Source: Shimia sp. CNT1-13L.2 (GTDB taxonomy: Bacteria; Pseudomonadota; Alphaproteobacteria; Rhodobacterales; Rhodobacteraceae). From it: a DNA stretch of 53,322 nt. Numbering within the stretch: the first letter of the stretch is position 1; each line of letters opens with the position of its first letter. The notes under the pieces were generated by a model. That model did no database searches, was not told the DNA's origin, and worked only from the letters and a program-made list of their open reading frames with translations. Made by a program: the position numbers and the translations under genes. Below are positions 1-8,721 of this stretch, piece after piece. Location: assembly GCF_024331145.1 (NCBI RefSeq), contig NZ_JANDJO010000014.1, positions 1 to 53,322 of the forward strand, given 5' to 3'.

Positions 1-19
1 AGGCAAAAGGCAAAAGCGT

Positions 20-96
<77 letters not shown>

Positions 97-121
97 AAAA
101 AACCACAAAAACCACAAAAGG

Positions 122-143
122 AAGCCGCCGAAAGGCGGCTTTT
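122..143 (+). terminator. Rho-independent terminator of the initiator tRNA
   Basis: AAGCCGCC and GGCGGCTT form an 8-bp GC-rich stem around a GAAA-like loop, followed by a short T tract. It lies 25 bp after the tRNA CCA end. The stretch from here to about 320 holds no convincing gene or motif. Confidence 0.85.
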
Positions 144-320
144 GCCGTTTTGGGGCACAAGCCTGTAGACGAATTGTGCTTGGATGCCGTTGTGGAGAGG
201 TTGATACTGTAGATATTAAGGGTCGTTTCTGCGGCGTGCTAGGGGAGTTTTCTGGCGATGCTCTGGGAAAAAGTTATTTGGGAAACGAGAATTGGGGGAA
301 ATATGTGAAAAGAACTTTTT

Positions 321-854
321 TTGAGTGTCATTGTTGTGAATTTTTTCGCTCTAATGTGTTGGGGTGTCACGCCGTCTAGTCGCGTTCATGCGGACGAGTT
401 TAAGAGCAGATTTGCTGCCGAATTCTTCAACGAGGGCGGAAAAAAGATCGATTACGTTCTTTGGGGATTTCCCGAGGGGTTTGAGCCTTCATTTAAAGAA
501 CAGGATAAGGAAGGCTTCTTTGGAGAGCAGTTGAGCATCTATGATTTCGATCGCGCAGACATGTTGTTTTTCTCGCTTGAGGCCTGGCGAGATGCGTTGT
601 TGTTGCCACTACTTTTGCTGGATTTTAAAGCAGTGTTTGATCACGCAGCTGAAGAGTCTGAACGCCAAAACCTATCAGTAGATATTGTTGTGGAAAGAGA
701 GGAGCGTCAAAGCCCAATGCGCGTTTACTTTATCAACACCACGATATCTGGAAATGCAGTGGCGAGCACTTGGTGTTTCGCAGAAACTGTCTATGTGACG
801 TCGACAACAGATGAAGTGTTCGAAAACAGGGATCGTACGATTTGCACGCCGTGA
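321..854 (+). CDS. Hypothetical exported protein, 177 aa
   Basis: I do not recognise this family. The reading frame is open for 177 codons from a TTG; an in-frame TGA (306-308) lies just upstream, so the start cannot move further 5'. The N-terminus has a hydrophobic stretch (VIVVNFFALMCWGV) followed by VHA-DEF, which looks like a signal peptide with cleavage near residue 25, suggesting a periplasmic product. The rest is mixed alpha/beta with many aromatic and acidic residues and two late cysteines that could pair after export. A weak purine run (GAAAAGAAC) precedes the TTG. Base composition is clearly more AT-rich than the rest of the window, and the gene sits directly after a tRNA, so it may be a transferred piece. 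It has no operon partner; the next gene is on the other strand. Confidence 0.55.
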   Translation: MSVIVVNFFALMCWGVTPSSRVHADEFKSRFAAEFFNEGGKKIDYVLWGFPEGFEPSFKEQDKEGFFGEQLSIYDFDRADMLFFSLEAWRDALLLPLLLLDFKAVFDHAAEESERQNLSVDIVVEREERQSPMRVYFINTTISGNAVASTWCFAETVYVTSTTDEVFENRDRTICTP

Positions 855-914
855 GATTAACTCTTCATTCTGGGTCAGCGGTGGAACTGCCGTGACAACG
901 GTGGCCAGTGCTTC

Positions 915-1688
915 CTACTGAGAAAGCTTCCTGCGTTTGGCGGCGCGGGTTTCGCGTTCGGCTTGCTCCTGGCCGAGACGGAAGCACTGTTCCACAAAAT
1001 CCAGGTGAGCGCGGGCCGCCCGTTCTGCCCGATCAGGATCACCGGACAGGATGGCTTCGACGATCTGTCGGTGCTGGTCCAGGAGCTTCTCGCCGGTGCC
1101 GTCCATGGTGCGCAGGTATTTGCGATTGTAGAACAGGCCTTGGCGCGTGAGGTCATAGATGGAGGCCATCATGTGGATCAACGTTGTGTTCTGGCTGGCG
1201 TCCACGACGGCAACGTGCAGTGCGAGGTCGGCCTCCTGACTGGTTTCCGCGTCTTCCTCTTCCCAGGCTTTCTGGAGGGTCTGGAGGATGTCCGACAGGC
1301 GTTCCTTGTCGGACTGCGTGGCGCGTTCCGCTGCCAGTCGGCTTGCAAAGGCTTCCTGTTCGCGGCGGTATTCGAGATAGTCGTAGAACGCGCGTCCGTG
1401 ACGCGTGTAGAGCGCGAGGAGGGCGGGGGACATGGCCCGTCCACTCAGGGCGGCGATGTAAGTTCCTTCGCCGTGACGGACGTGCACAAGCCCGCGTTCT
1501 TCCAGGATCTGAAGGGCTTCACGTAGCTTAGGGCGTGAGACGCCGAGGGCTTCTGCCAGGTCCCGCTCTGAGGGAAGTTTGCGTCCTTCCTTGAGAATGC
1601 CGTCAACGATCATCGATTCGATTTGATCGACCACGGCGACAGCAAGTGATTCGTGTCCAACAGGGTCAAAGGGGCTGGAATGGTCCAT
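915..1688 (-). CDS. FadR/LldR-type GntR transcriptional regulator
   Basis: The product is a GntR-family DNA-binding regulator with an N-terminal winged helix (about residues 15-80; LPSERDLAEALGVSRPKLREAL is the recognition region) and an all-alpha FCD ligand domain with metal-binding histidines of the FadR group. The frame stays open upstream to 1793, but the ATG at 1688 (MDHSSPFDPVG) has a GGGAAA ribosome site and gives about 257 residues, the usual family length. It is divergent from a TRAP binding protein, permease and D-lactate dehydrogenase. By analogy with LldR and PdhR I infer that it represses that operon and senses lactate or a related 2-hydroxy acid. Glycolate or pyruvate control is the main alternative. 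Family assignment is firm, ligand is inference. Confidence 0.88.
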   Translation of the reverse strand: MDHSSPFDPVGHESLAVAVVDQIESMIVDGILKEGRKLPSERDLAEALGVSRPKLREALQILEERGLVHVRHGEGTYIAALSGRAMSPALLALYTRHGRAFYDYLEYRREQEAFASRLAAERATQSDKERLSDILQTLQKAWEEEDAETSQEADLALHVAVVDASQNTTLIHMMASIYDLTRQGLFYNRKYLRTMDGTGEKLLDQHRQIVEAILSGDPDRAERAARAHLDFVEQCFRLGQEQAERETRAAKRRKLSQ

Positions 1689-1733
1689 GATTTCCCGTTT
1701 CTGCGGTTCTGGCGGTGAAAAAAGGTTGTCACT

Positions 1734-1745
1734 AATATTTACCAG
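1734..1745. promoter_or_regulatory. Candidate operator copy 1 (AATATTTACCAG)
   Basis: The 12-mer AATATTTACCAG occurs here, 46 bp upstream of the regulator start, and again exactly at 1941-1952 upstream of the TRAP gene. FadR-type regulators commonly bind TnGTnnnACnA-like sites. Two identical sites, one near each divergent promoter, suggest control of both the operon and the regulator itself. Confidence 0.45.
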
Positions 1746-1918
1746 TGAGGCGCTTTCAATCAAGGGGTTGCTACCCAGAAACCCGTATATCAACAGCGTC
1801 GGTATGCGATTGAATACAAAAGAAATTCGATTTTTTCTTAAGAAAAACGCCGGTTTTTGCCGGTCTGAACGCTGATCTGGAATTCGTCACTTCGCTCGGA
1901 AATTGGTCAATAAAGTTG

Positions 1919-1952
1919 TTGACTGAATTTAGAGGTAAACAATATTTACCAG
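1919..1952 (+). promoter_or_regulatory. Candidate promoter and overlapping operator of the lactate TRAP operon
   Basis: TTGACT (1919-1924) followed after 17 bp by ATATTT (1942-1947) resembles a sigma-70 promoter with a weak -10. A perfect palindrome, GGTAAA-N5-TTTACC (1934-1950), covers the -10 region and contains the second copy of AATATTTACCAG. Binding there would block RNA polymerase, which fits repression by the neighbouring FadR/LldR-type regulator. Confidence 0.5.
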
Positions 1953-2021
1953 GATGTACCGCGGAGGCGGTGTGATTGCTGGCCGAGAAACCGGCTGATC
2001 TGAATTCTGGAGGAGACACTC

Positions 2022-3074
2022 ATGAAAAAGACCCTGACTTCGCTGGCTGTGGCCGCGTCGCTTCTGGCAGCCCCTGCCGCAATGGCGAAAGACAAGATGC
2101 TACTGAAAACCCCGATCGCGTTCTCGACTGCGCTGCCGGGCCTGGGCTCGCCGATCCCGCGTGTTGCCGAACAGCTTGACCTGATGTCGGGCGGCACCCT
2201 GAAGATGAAGGTGTACGAGCCGGGCAAGCTGGTTCCGCCGTTTGAAATCCTCGACGCTGTGTCGTCGGGCAAGATCAACTCGGGTTACACCACTGCCGGT
2301 TACTGGGCGGGTAAAATCCCGGCGGCACCGCTGTTCTCGGCCGTTCCGTTTGGTCCGGAAGCGGGCGAATACATGGCGTGGCTGTACTATGGTAACGGCA
2401 TGAGCCTGTACCAGGAGATGTATGACCAGGCTGGTTTCAACGTGAAGGTTCTGCCCTGCGCGATCATCGCACCGGAAACCTCGGGTTGGTTCGCAAAAGA
2501 GATCAACAGCCCGGCCGACCTTGAGGGCCTGAAGATGCGTTTCTTCGGTCTGGGTGGCAAAGTCATGCAGAAACTGGGCGTTGCGACCTCGCTGCTTCCG
2601 GGTGGTGAAATCTTCCCGGCGCTGGAAAAGGGCGCAATCGACGCAACCGAATTCTCGATGCCTGCCATCGACGCGCGTCTGGGCTTCCACAAGCTGGTCA
2701 AGTTCAACTACTTCCCGGGCTGGCACCAGCAGGCCACCGTGTTTGAACTGCTCGTGAACAAGGACGTCTGGAACGAAGCATCTGAGCAGCACAAGGCGAT
2801 CATCGAGAACGCATGTAAGGCTTCGATGGCAGACTCCTTCGCAGAAGGTGAAGCGATCCAGCACGCAGCTCTGATCGACAACGTCGAGAACAACGGCGTG
2901 ACCATCAAGCAGTGGGATGACGAGATGCTCGCCACCTTCCGCAAGACCTGGGACGAGGTTGCTGCCGAAGAAGCAGGCAAGGATGCCTACTTTGCCAAGG
3001 TTCTGGCGGACATGAACGAGTTCCGCGCGGGCTATGCCGTCTGGAAAGAGAACGCGTTCCTCCCTCGCAAGTAA
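2022..3074 (+). CDS. TRAP transporter substrate-binding protein (DctP family, lactate/2-oxoacid type)
   Basis: This is the periplasmic binding protein of a tripartite ATP-independent transporter, 350 residues, the normal length. A signal peptide is clear: MKK, a hydrophobic run, then AMA before KDK (cleavage near residue 22). The ETSGWFAKEI region and the ligand-arginine neighbourhood around LKMRFFG are typical of the branch that includes Rhodobacter TakP and Thermus lactate-binding protein, which bind 2-oxo- or 2-hydroxymonocarboxylates. The start has a strong GGAGGAGA site at 6-8 bp spacing. The permease gene follows after a stem-loop, then quinone-dependent D-lactate dehydrogenase, so lactate is the most likely cargo. 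Substrate specificity is inferred from neighbours; pyruvate or glycolate remain possible. Confidence 0.93.
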   Translation: MKKTLTSLAVAASLLAAPAAMAKDKMLLKTPIAFSTALPGLGSPIPRVAEQLDLMSGGTLKMKVYEPGKLVPPFEILDAVSSGKINSGYTTAGYWAGKIPAAPLFSAVPFGPEAGEYMAWLYYGNGMSLYQEMYDQAGFNVKVLPCAIIAPETSGWFAKEINSPADLEGLKMRFFGLGGKVMQKLGVATSLLPGGEIFPALEKGAIDATEFSMPAIDARLGFHKLVKFNYFPGWHQQATVFELLVNKDVWNEASEQHKAIIENACKASMADSFAEGEAIQHAALIDNVENNGVTIKQWDDEMLATFRKTWDEVAAEEAGKDAYFAKVLADMNEFRAGYAVWKENAFLPRK

Positions 3075-3092
3075 TCCCGATTACTTGCACCC

Positions 3093-3122
3093 CGGGGGCG
3101 GCCTTCCCATGCGCCGCCCCCG
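3093..3122 (+). terminator. Stem-loop between binding-protein and permease genes
   Basis: CGGGGGCGGC and GCCGCCCCCG form a perfect 10-bp stem with a 10-nt loop, followed by a T-rich stretch. It sits 19 bp after the binding-protein stop and before the permease start. Such a structure probably stabilises the upstream mRNA or partly terminates transcription, giving more binding protein than permease. Confidence 0.7.
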
Positions 3123-3200
3123 ACCTTTCTGATTTTCTTTATTTCCCCGACTTTTCCGGCCGCTTTTCCGGCCCCGTGCCAGCATCTTTAGGAGGAGACC

Positions 3201-5267
3201 ATGGCCGAGAACCTGCATCCGCAAGACGACCCGATCGAGGTCTATGAGCACATCCTGGAACACGACGACCGCGACCAGCAGGCGATTGCCGTTGCAATCG
3301 ACAAGGGGGTCAAGGGCGTCGGCAATGTCGTGATGTGGGCGAACCTGCTTCTGGTGCTTGCCATCGTATCGCAGGTGGGCCTGCGGTATCTCTTCAACCA
3401 GAACTATCCCAAGCTGGACGAGATTCAGTGGCACTTTTACGGGTTGGTGACGATGATCGGCATTTCCTATGCGCTTGTCACCGACAGCCACGTGCGTGTT
3501 GACCTGTTGCACATGCAGCTGTCCGAGCGCGCTCGGCGGGTTATCGAGATCATCGGTATCCTGACGCTTCTGGTGCCGTTCATCTATCTGATGATCGACC
3601 AGGGCTATGACTATTTCTATGAAAGCTGGCGGGTGAATGAGCGTTCGGACAGCCCGACCGGTCTGCCGGCGCGTTGGGCCCTGAAAGCGGTGATCCCGAT
3701 CAGCTTTGTCATGCTGGCGCTAGCAGCCGTGGCGCGACTGATCCACGACGTTCATGCGCTTTGGATGAACCTTGAGGAAGAGCGCGAGGGTAAAGGCCTG
3801 CGTCTGATCTTCTGGGCGTTGGTCTGCTTTGCAATCGTTGCGACCGCCTTGACCTTCCTTGTGCACACAACCGAGGAAAAGCTGGTCATCGCGATGTTCC
3901 TGACCTTTATCGCGCTTCTGTTCACCGGTTTTCCTGTGGCCTGGACGCTGGCGGGCGTGGGTGTTGCCTACTGTGGTCTGGCTTACCTGTTCGACAATGG
4001 CATGATGAACTGGACAGGTCTGGAAGAAACCCTGACCGGTCTTGATTACCTGACACTGGGCGCCGTGGTGAACCGGGTCTATGCCACCATGTCGAATGCC
4101 GTTCTGGTCGCGCTGCCCATGTTCATCTTCATGGGGCTGATGCTGGACGAGTCCGGTGTGGCCGAACGCCTGATGTCTTCGATGCAGCGCCTGTTCGGCA
4201 CTGTGCGGGGAGGTCTGGCGATCACCGTGACCATGATCGGTATCATCCTTGCCGCTTCGACCGGCATCATCGGTGCCTCGGTGGTTCTTCTGGGCGTGTT
4301 GTCGCTGCCGTCGATGATGGAGCAGAAGTACAACCCGTCGCTGGCGGCAGGCGTGGTGTCCGCCTCCGGTACGCTGGGCATCCTGATCCCGCCGTCGATC
4401 ATGCTTGTGATCATGGCCGACCAGATGGCGCTGTCGGTTGGCGACCTGTTCATGGCAGCAGTCTTCCCCGGCGTGATCATAGGTGCGCTGTACCTGACCT
4501 ATATCTTCGTAATCGCCCTGATCAAACGGGATGTTGCGCCGGTTCCCGAAGGCGCAAAGGCGCCGGACTGGGCTGCTGTCAAAGACGTGCTGATTGCCGT
4601 CCTGCCGACGCTTGGCCTTATTCTCGCGGTTCTGGGGTCGATCTTTGCGGGCCTGACAACGCCGACAGAAGCCTCGGGTGTTGGTGCCTTGGGCGCGACT
4701 CTGCTGGCGCTTGGGTATCGAAAGCTGACGTTGCACAAGTTGGTCAACGTTCTGAAAGCGACCTTCAATACCACCGCCTATATCTTTGCGATCTTCCTTG
4801 GCGCGACCGTGTTTTCCTATGTTCTGCGTGAGCTGGGCGGGGATGCGCTGATCGAAGAGATGATCCAGGGGACCGGCTTTGGTCCGAATGGCACTGTCTT
4901 CATGATCTTGTTCATCGTCTTCCTGCTTGGCTTTGTACTGGACTGGATCGAGATCACGCTGATCGTGCTGCCGCTGATGCGTCCGATCGTGAATGGCCTT
5001 GGCCTTGATATTCCGGGCTTTGGCGTCATGGATGAACCGGCGCTGGTCTGGTTCGTGATCCTCGTCGCGGTGACATTGCAGACGTCCTTCCTGACGCCGC
5101 CCGTGGGGTTTGCTCTCTTCTATCTCAAGGGGGTCTGCCCACCGGAGATCAAGCTGACGGATATCTACAAGGGCATCATTCCCTTCGTGATCCTTCAGTT
5201 GACCGGTCTGGCCTTTGTCTTCCTGTGGCCGCAACTGGCAACGTGGTTGCCATCGGTTGCCTACTAA
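3201..5267 (+). CDS. Fused TRAP transporter permease DctQM
   Basis: The 688-residue inner-membrane protein joins the small and large TRAP permease subunits in one chain. Residues about 45-205 form the four-helix DctQ-like part. From about 225 onward follows the large DctM part with repeated hydrophobic segments and typical DctM loops such as TGIIGASVVLLGVLSLPSM, SGTLGILIPPSIML and LTPPVGFALFY. These residues belong to the Na+-driven elevator transport core. The start has a strong AGGAGGAGA site. With the upstream binding protein it should import lactate or a related monocarboxylate using the sodium gradient. The D-lactate dehydrogenase gene starts 15 bp after its stop, so one transcript carries import and oxidation. 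Fusion of Q and M is common in some TRAP lineages and not itself an anomaly. Confidence 0.93.
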   Translation: MAENLHPQDDPIEVYEHILEHDDRDQQAIAVAIDKGVKGVGNVVMWANLLLVLAIVSQVGLRYLFNQNYPKLDEIQWHFYGLVTMIGISYALVTDSHVRVDLLHMQLSERARRVIEIIGILTLLVPFIYLMIDQGYDYFYESWRVNERSDSPTGLPARWALKAVIPISFVMLALAAVARLIHDVHALWMNLEEEREGKGLRLIFWALVCFAIVATALTFLVHTTEEKLVIAMFLTFIALLFTGFPVAWTLAGVGVAYCGLAYLFDNGMMNWTGLEETLTGLDYLTLGAVVNRVYATMSNAVLVALPMFIFMGLMLDESGVAERLMSSMQRLFGTVRGGLAITVTMIGIILAASTGIIGASVVLLGVLSLPSMMEQKYNPSLAAGVVSASGTLGILIPPSIMLVIMADQMALSVGDLFMAAVFPGVIIGALYLTYIFVIALIKRDVAPVPEGAKAPDWAAVKDVLIAVLPTLGLILAVLGSIFAGLTTPTEASGVGALGATLLALGYRKLTLHKLVNVLKATFNTTAYIFAIFLGATVFSYVLRELGGDALIEEMIQGTGFGPNGTVFMILFIVFLLGFVLDWIEITLIVLPLMRPIVNGLGLDIPGFGVMDEPALVWFVILVAVTLQTSFLTPPVGFALFYLKGVCPPEIKLTDIYKGIIPFVILQLTGLAFVFLWPQLATWLPSVAY

Positions 5268-5282
5268 GCGAGGCTTGACCCC

Positions 5283-6965
5283 ATGACCGATGCAGAACTG
5301 ATCAAGCGTTTGAAATCCATCTGTGGGCGGCGGCATGTGCTTACCGGCGCCCGCCGGACCCAGCGGTTTCGCAAGGGGTTTCGATCTGGCGAAGGGGATG
5401 CGATTGCCGTGGTGCAGCCAGCAACCCTTCTGGAGCAGTGGAAGGTGCTTGAGGCCTGCGTCGAAGCGGACAAGATCGTCATCATGCAGGCGGCAAACAC
5501 TGGCCTGACCGAAGGGTCGACGCCGAAGGGCCGCTATGACCGTGATGTCGTGCTGATCAACACGCGGCGGATGGATCAGCTGCAATTGATCAATGACGGC
5601 AAACAGGTGATCAGCTTTCCGGGGTCGACCTTGTTTGCGTTGGAAAAGCTGCTGGCGCCCATTGGCCGGCAACCGCATTCGGTGATCGGGTCGTCCTGCA
5701 TCGGTGCTTCAGTTGTCGGGGGCGTCTGTAACAACTCTGGCGGTTCGCTTGTCGAGCGTGGCCCTTCGTATACCGAGTTGTCGCTCCATGCGCGGATCAA
5801 CGGTGAGGGGCAGCTTGAACTGGTGAACCACCTGGGGATCGATCTTGGTGACAGCCCGGAAGAAATTCTGAGCCGGTTGCAATCCGGCACCTATGGCGAT
5901 CAGGACATTGCCGTGGACAATCGCAAGGCATCCGACACCGACTATGCGCGCCGGGTGCGCAACGTGGATGCCGACACGCCCGCGCGGTTCAATGCCGACA
6001 AATCGCGCCTGTACGAAGCGGCAGGGTGTGCCGGAAAACTCGCGGTTTTTGCGGTACGGCTGGATACCTATCCCAAGAACGATGACGAGCGTACGTTCTA
6101 TGTCGGGACGCGCGATACCGCTGCCTTGACCGAGTTGCGCCGTCGAATCCTTGCCGACTTCAAGACGCTTCCTGTGAGCGCGGAGTACATGCACGAAGAG
6201 GTCTTTGACGTCTCGGATCGCTATGGCAAGGACACCATGGTGATGATCGACAAGCTTGGCACGGACCGCTTGCCGACGTTTTTCGCTATCAAGGGGGCCG
6301 TGGACGCGCGATTGGCAAATGTGCCCGGTCTTGCCAATTTCACGGACAACTTCATGCAGTTCGCGATGAAGTTCTGGCCGGACATTCTGCCCAAACGCAT
6401 GCGGGCCTTCCGCACGTCCTTTCCGCATCATCTGATCCTCAAGATGCGCGACGGGGGGATTGAAGAGGCGAAGGTGCTGCTTTCGGATATGGCGGGCGAG
6501 GGGAAGCTCGACTTTTTCGAATGCGATGACCGCGAGGCCAAGATTGCAGGTTTGCACAGGTTCGCCGCGGCGGGGGCCGCCATTCGCTATATGAAAGTGC
6601 ATGCCAGCGAGGTGGAAGACATCATCGCCTTGGATATTGCCTTGCGCCGCAATGACACCGAGTGGTTCGAAGAACTGCCGGCAGAGATTGGCGATCAGCT
6701 GGTGAGCCGTCTCTATTATGGCCACTTCATGTGCCACGTTCTGCATCAGGACTATGTTGTGAAGAAAGGGGCTGATCCCAAGGCGCTGAAACAGGCGATG
6801 TTGGAGATCCTGGACAAGCGTGGCGCTGAATACCCGGCTGAGCACAATGTCGGGCACCTGTACCCTGCCAAGCCGGACCTTGCGGCGTTCTACAAGTCGG
6901 TTGATCCGACCAACAGCATGAACCCCGGTATCGGGAAGATGTCGCGGAACAGGAATTACGGCTGA
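5283..6965 (+). CDS. dld: Quinone-dependent D-lactate dehydrogenase
   Basis: The product oxidises D-lactate to pyruvate at the membrane and passes electrons to the quinone pool. The 560-residue length matches the E. coli Dld family (about 570). An N-terminal FAD-binding (PCMH-type) region spans roughly residues 40-210, with the glycine-rich GASVVGGVCNNSGGS loop near 140-155. The C-terminal half has the Dld membrane-binding domain, visible as conserved segments such as FPHHLILKMRDGG and EHNVGHLYPAKP, and ends with NSMNPGIGK, typical of FAD-linked lactate/glycolate oxidases. It is the third gene of the TRAP operon, 15 bp after the permease, which strongly suggests that the transporter feeds it. 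The FadR/LldR-type regulator at 915-1688 probably controls the set. Confidence in identity is high. Confidence 0.93.
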   Translation: MTDAELIKRLKSICGRRHVLTGARRTQRFRKGFRSGEGDAIAVVQPATLLEQWKVLEACVEADKIVIMQAANTGLTEGSTPKGRYDRDVVLINTRRMDQLQLINDGKQVISFPGSTLFALEKLLAPIGRQPHSVIGSSCIGASVVGGVCNNSGGSLVERGPSYTELSLHARINGEGQLELVNHLGIDLGDSPEEILSRLQSGTYGDQDIAVDNRKASDTDYARRVRNVDADTPARFNADKSRLYEAAGCAGKLAVFAVRLDTYPKNDDERTFYVGTRDTAALTELRRRILADFKTLPVSAEYMHEEVFDVSDRYGKDTMVMIDKLGTDRLPTFFAIKGAVDARLANVPGLANFTDNFMQFAMKFWPDILPKRMRAFRTSFPHHLILKMRDGGIEEAKVLLSDMAGEGKLDFFECDDREAKIAGLHRFAAAGAAIRYMKVHASEVEDIIALDIALRRNDTEWFEELPAEIGDQLVSRLYYGHFMCHVLHQDYVVKKGADPKALKQAMLEILDKRGAEYPAEHNVGHLYPAKPDLAAFYKSVDPTNSMNPGIGKMSRNRNYG

Positions 6966-6975
6966 AGGATGGGGC

Positions 6976-7001
6976 GTAATTAAATTTGCCTTGTTAATTA
7001 C
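6976..7001. promoter_or_regulatory. Inverted repeat upstream of sulfatase-family gene
   Basis: GTAATTAA (6976-6983) and TTAATTAC (6994-7001) are perfect 8-bp inverted arms around a 10-bp spacer in the 93-bp gap between dld and the next gene. Being AT-only and without a T run, it looks more like an operator than a terminator. The binding protein is unknown. Confidence 0.4.
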
Positions 7002-7058
7002 TTTCCGTTGGACAGCAGACCAAGTTGTGGCAGTCTCCCCTGAAACGAGGAGGCCCAC

Positions 7059-8720
7059 ATGTCCGCACAATCCCAGGCACCCAACATCCTGTTCATCATG
7101 TATGATCAACTGCGGTTTGATTACCTGAGTTGTGCCGGCCATCCCCATCTGCATACGCCCAACTTTGATCGCGTCGCCAAGATGGGGGTGCGGTTTACCA
7201 ATACATACGTGCAGTCGCCGATCTGCGGTGCGTCGCGGATGAGTTTCTATACAGGGCGCTATTGTGCGAGCCACGGCGCACAGTGGAACGGTTTTCCCCT
7301 GCGTGTGGGCGAACAGACCCTTGGCGATCATCTGCGGCGCGAGGGGATGGCATGTTGGTTGCTGGGCAAGACGCATATGAAGGCAGATGCAGAGGGCATG
7401 GCGCGTCTGGGTCTTTCACCGGACAGCGAGATTGGCGCAAGGCAGGCAGAGTGCGGGTTCGACAGTTGGATCAGGGATGACGGGCTTTGGGCCGAAGGGC
7501 CGGACGGGTTCTATGACGAGAAGCGGTCCCCTTATAACGAATACCTGAAGTCAAAGGGCTACCCCTCTCAGAACCCCTGGTCGGATTTCGCCAATGCCGG
7601 GATAGATGAGGACGGTGATATTGCCTCTGGCTGGATGTTCAGGAATGCCGACAAGCCAGCGAACATTCGCGAGGAAGACAGCGAGACCCCGTGGCTAACC
7701 CAGCGCACGATCGAGTTTATCGAGCAAGCGGAAGGGGCGTGGTGTGCGCATGTGAGTTTCATCAAACCCCATTGGCCCTATATCGTGCCGGCGCCCTATA
7801 ACGACATGTTCGGTGCGAACCATGTTCCGGCGGCCAGCCGTGACGCGATTGAACAGGATGATCCGCATCCGGTGTTCGGGGCGTATATGGGCAACAAGAT
7901 TGCCCAGGCGTTCCAGCGCGAGGACGTGCGCCAGAAGGTGATCCCGGCCTACATGGGGCTGATCAAACAGTGTGATGACCAGCTGGGGGTGCTGCTTGAC
8001 TATCTGGAAGAGAGCGGTCGGCTGGACAACACGATGATCGTGCTGACTTCGGACCACGGGGATTATCTTGGCGATCACTGGCTGGGCGAGAAGGACCTGT
8101 TTCACGAACAGAGCGTGAAGATCCCGCTGATCGTCTATGATCCGCGCGCGCAAGCGGATGCAACGCGCGGCACCACCTGTGATGCGCTGGTCGAAAGTAT
8201 CGACCTTGCCGCGACATTCGTGGAGGTGGCCGGGGGCAAGGTGCCCGACCACATTATCGAGGGGCGGTCGCTTGTGCCCTGGCTGCATGGAGAGGTGCCG
8301 GACTGGCGGGAGTTCGCGATCAGCGAGTATGACTACTCGGCGACGCCACAATGCGTGAAGCTGGGGCTTGAGCCACGTGATGCACGTCTCTTCATGGTGT
8401 TTGATGGGCGTTACAAGATGATGCATGCCGAAGGCGGTTTCCGTCCCATGCTGTTCGATCTTCAAAACGATCCGGAAGAGTTTCACGATCTCGCAAAGGG
8501 CGATGCCCATCAGGCCGAAATTGATCGGCTCTATGGCTATCTCGCGCGGTGGGGGCGGCGCCTGTCGCAGCGGGTGACGCGTTCGGAGGATGATATCAAG
8601 GCGATGCGCGGCAAATCGCTGCGCAAGGGTATCCTGCCGTTCATGTACGACGGGTCAGAGGTGCCTGATGATCTGACAGAGAAGTACCGTGGCAAGGCAC
8701 CTGCGGACTATACCGAGTAG
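7059..8720 (+). CDS. Sulfatase / phosphonate monoester hydrolase family enzyme
   Basis: The 553-residue cytosolic protein belongs to the formylglycine-dependent sulfatases of the alkaline phosphatase superfamily. The nucleophile region is SPICGASRMSFYTGR, with Cys56 and Arg60. The core is C-x-A-x-R instead of the common C-x-P-x-R, a variant also accepted for formylglycine maturation in some members. Other catalytic and metal ligands are visible: D16/Q17, K104 and H106 (GKTH), H238 (KPHWPY), D332/H333 (SDHGD) and K345. The LGDHWLGEKDLFHEQS segment is close in style to phosphonate monoester hydrolases and choline sulfatases. No signal peptide is seen, so the substrate is probably imported. A GAGGAG site precedes the ATG. 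The convergent GntR gene starts 1 bp after its stop. Substrate unknown. Confidence 0.88.
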   Translation: MSAQSQAPNILFIMYDQLRFDYLSCAGHPHLHTPNFDRVAKMGVRFTNTYVQSPICGASRMSFYTGRYCASHGAQWNGFPLRVGEQTLGDHLRREGMACWLLGKTHMKADAEGMARLGLSPDSEIGARQAECGFDSWIRDDGLWAEGPDGFYDEKRSPYNEYLKSKGYPSQNPWSDFANAGIDEDGDIASGWMFRNADKPANIREEDSETPWLTQRTIEFIEQAEGAWCAHVSFIKPHWPYIVPAPYNDMFGANHVPAASRDAIEQDDPHPVFGAYMGNKIAQAFQREDVRQKVIPAYMGLIKQCDDQLGVLLDYLEESGRLDNTMIVLTSDHGDYLGDHWLGEKDLFHEQSVKIPLIVYDPRAQADATRGTTCDALVESIDLAATFVEVAGGKVPDHIIEGRSLVPWLHGEVPDWREFAISEYDYSATPQCVKLGLEPRDARLFMVFDGRYKMMHAEGGFRPMLFDLQNDPEEFHDLAKGDAHQAEIDRLYGYLARWGRRLSQRVTRSEDDIKAMRGKSLRKGILPFMYDGSEVPDDLTEKYRGKAPADYTE

Positions 8721-8721
8721 A

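Noticed and set aside
176..379. Short plus-strand frame upstream of the exported hypothetical gene
   Set aside because: Overlaps that gene in a different frame; cysteine-rich random composition and no ribosome site.
3720..5678. Long open frame (652 codons) on the minus strand antisense to DctQM and dld
   Set aside because: It is rich in His, Arg and Gln with no family features, typical of antisense read-through in GC-rich DNA; the plus-strand genes are clear.
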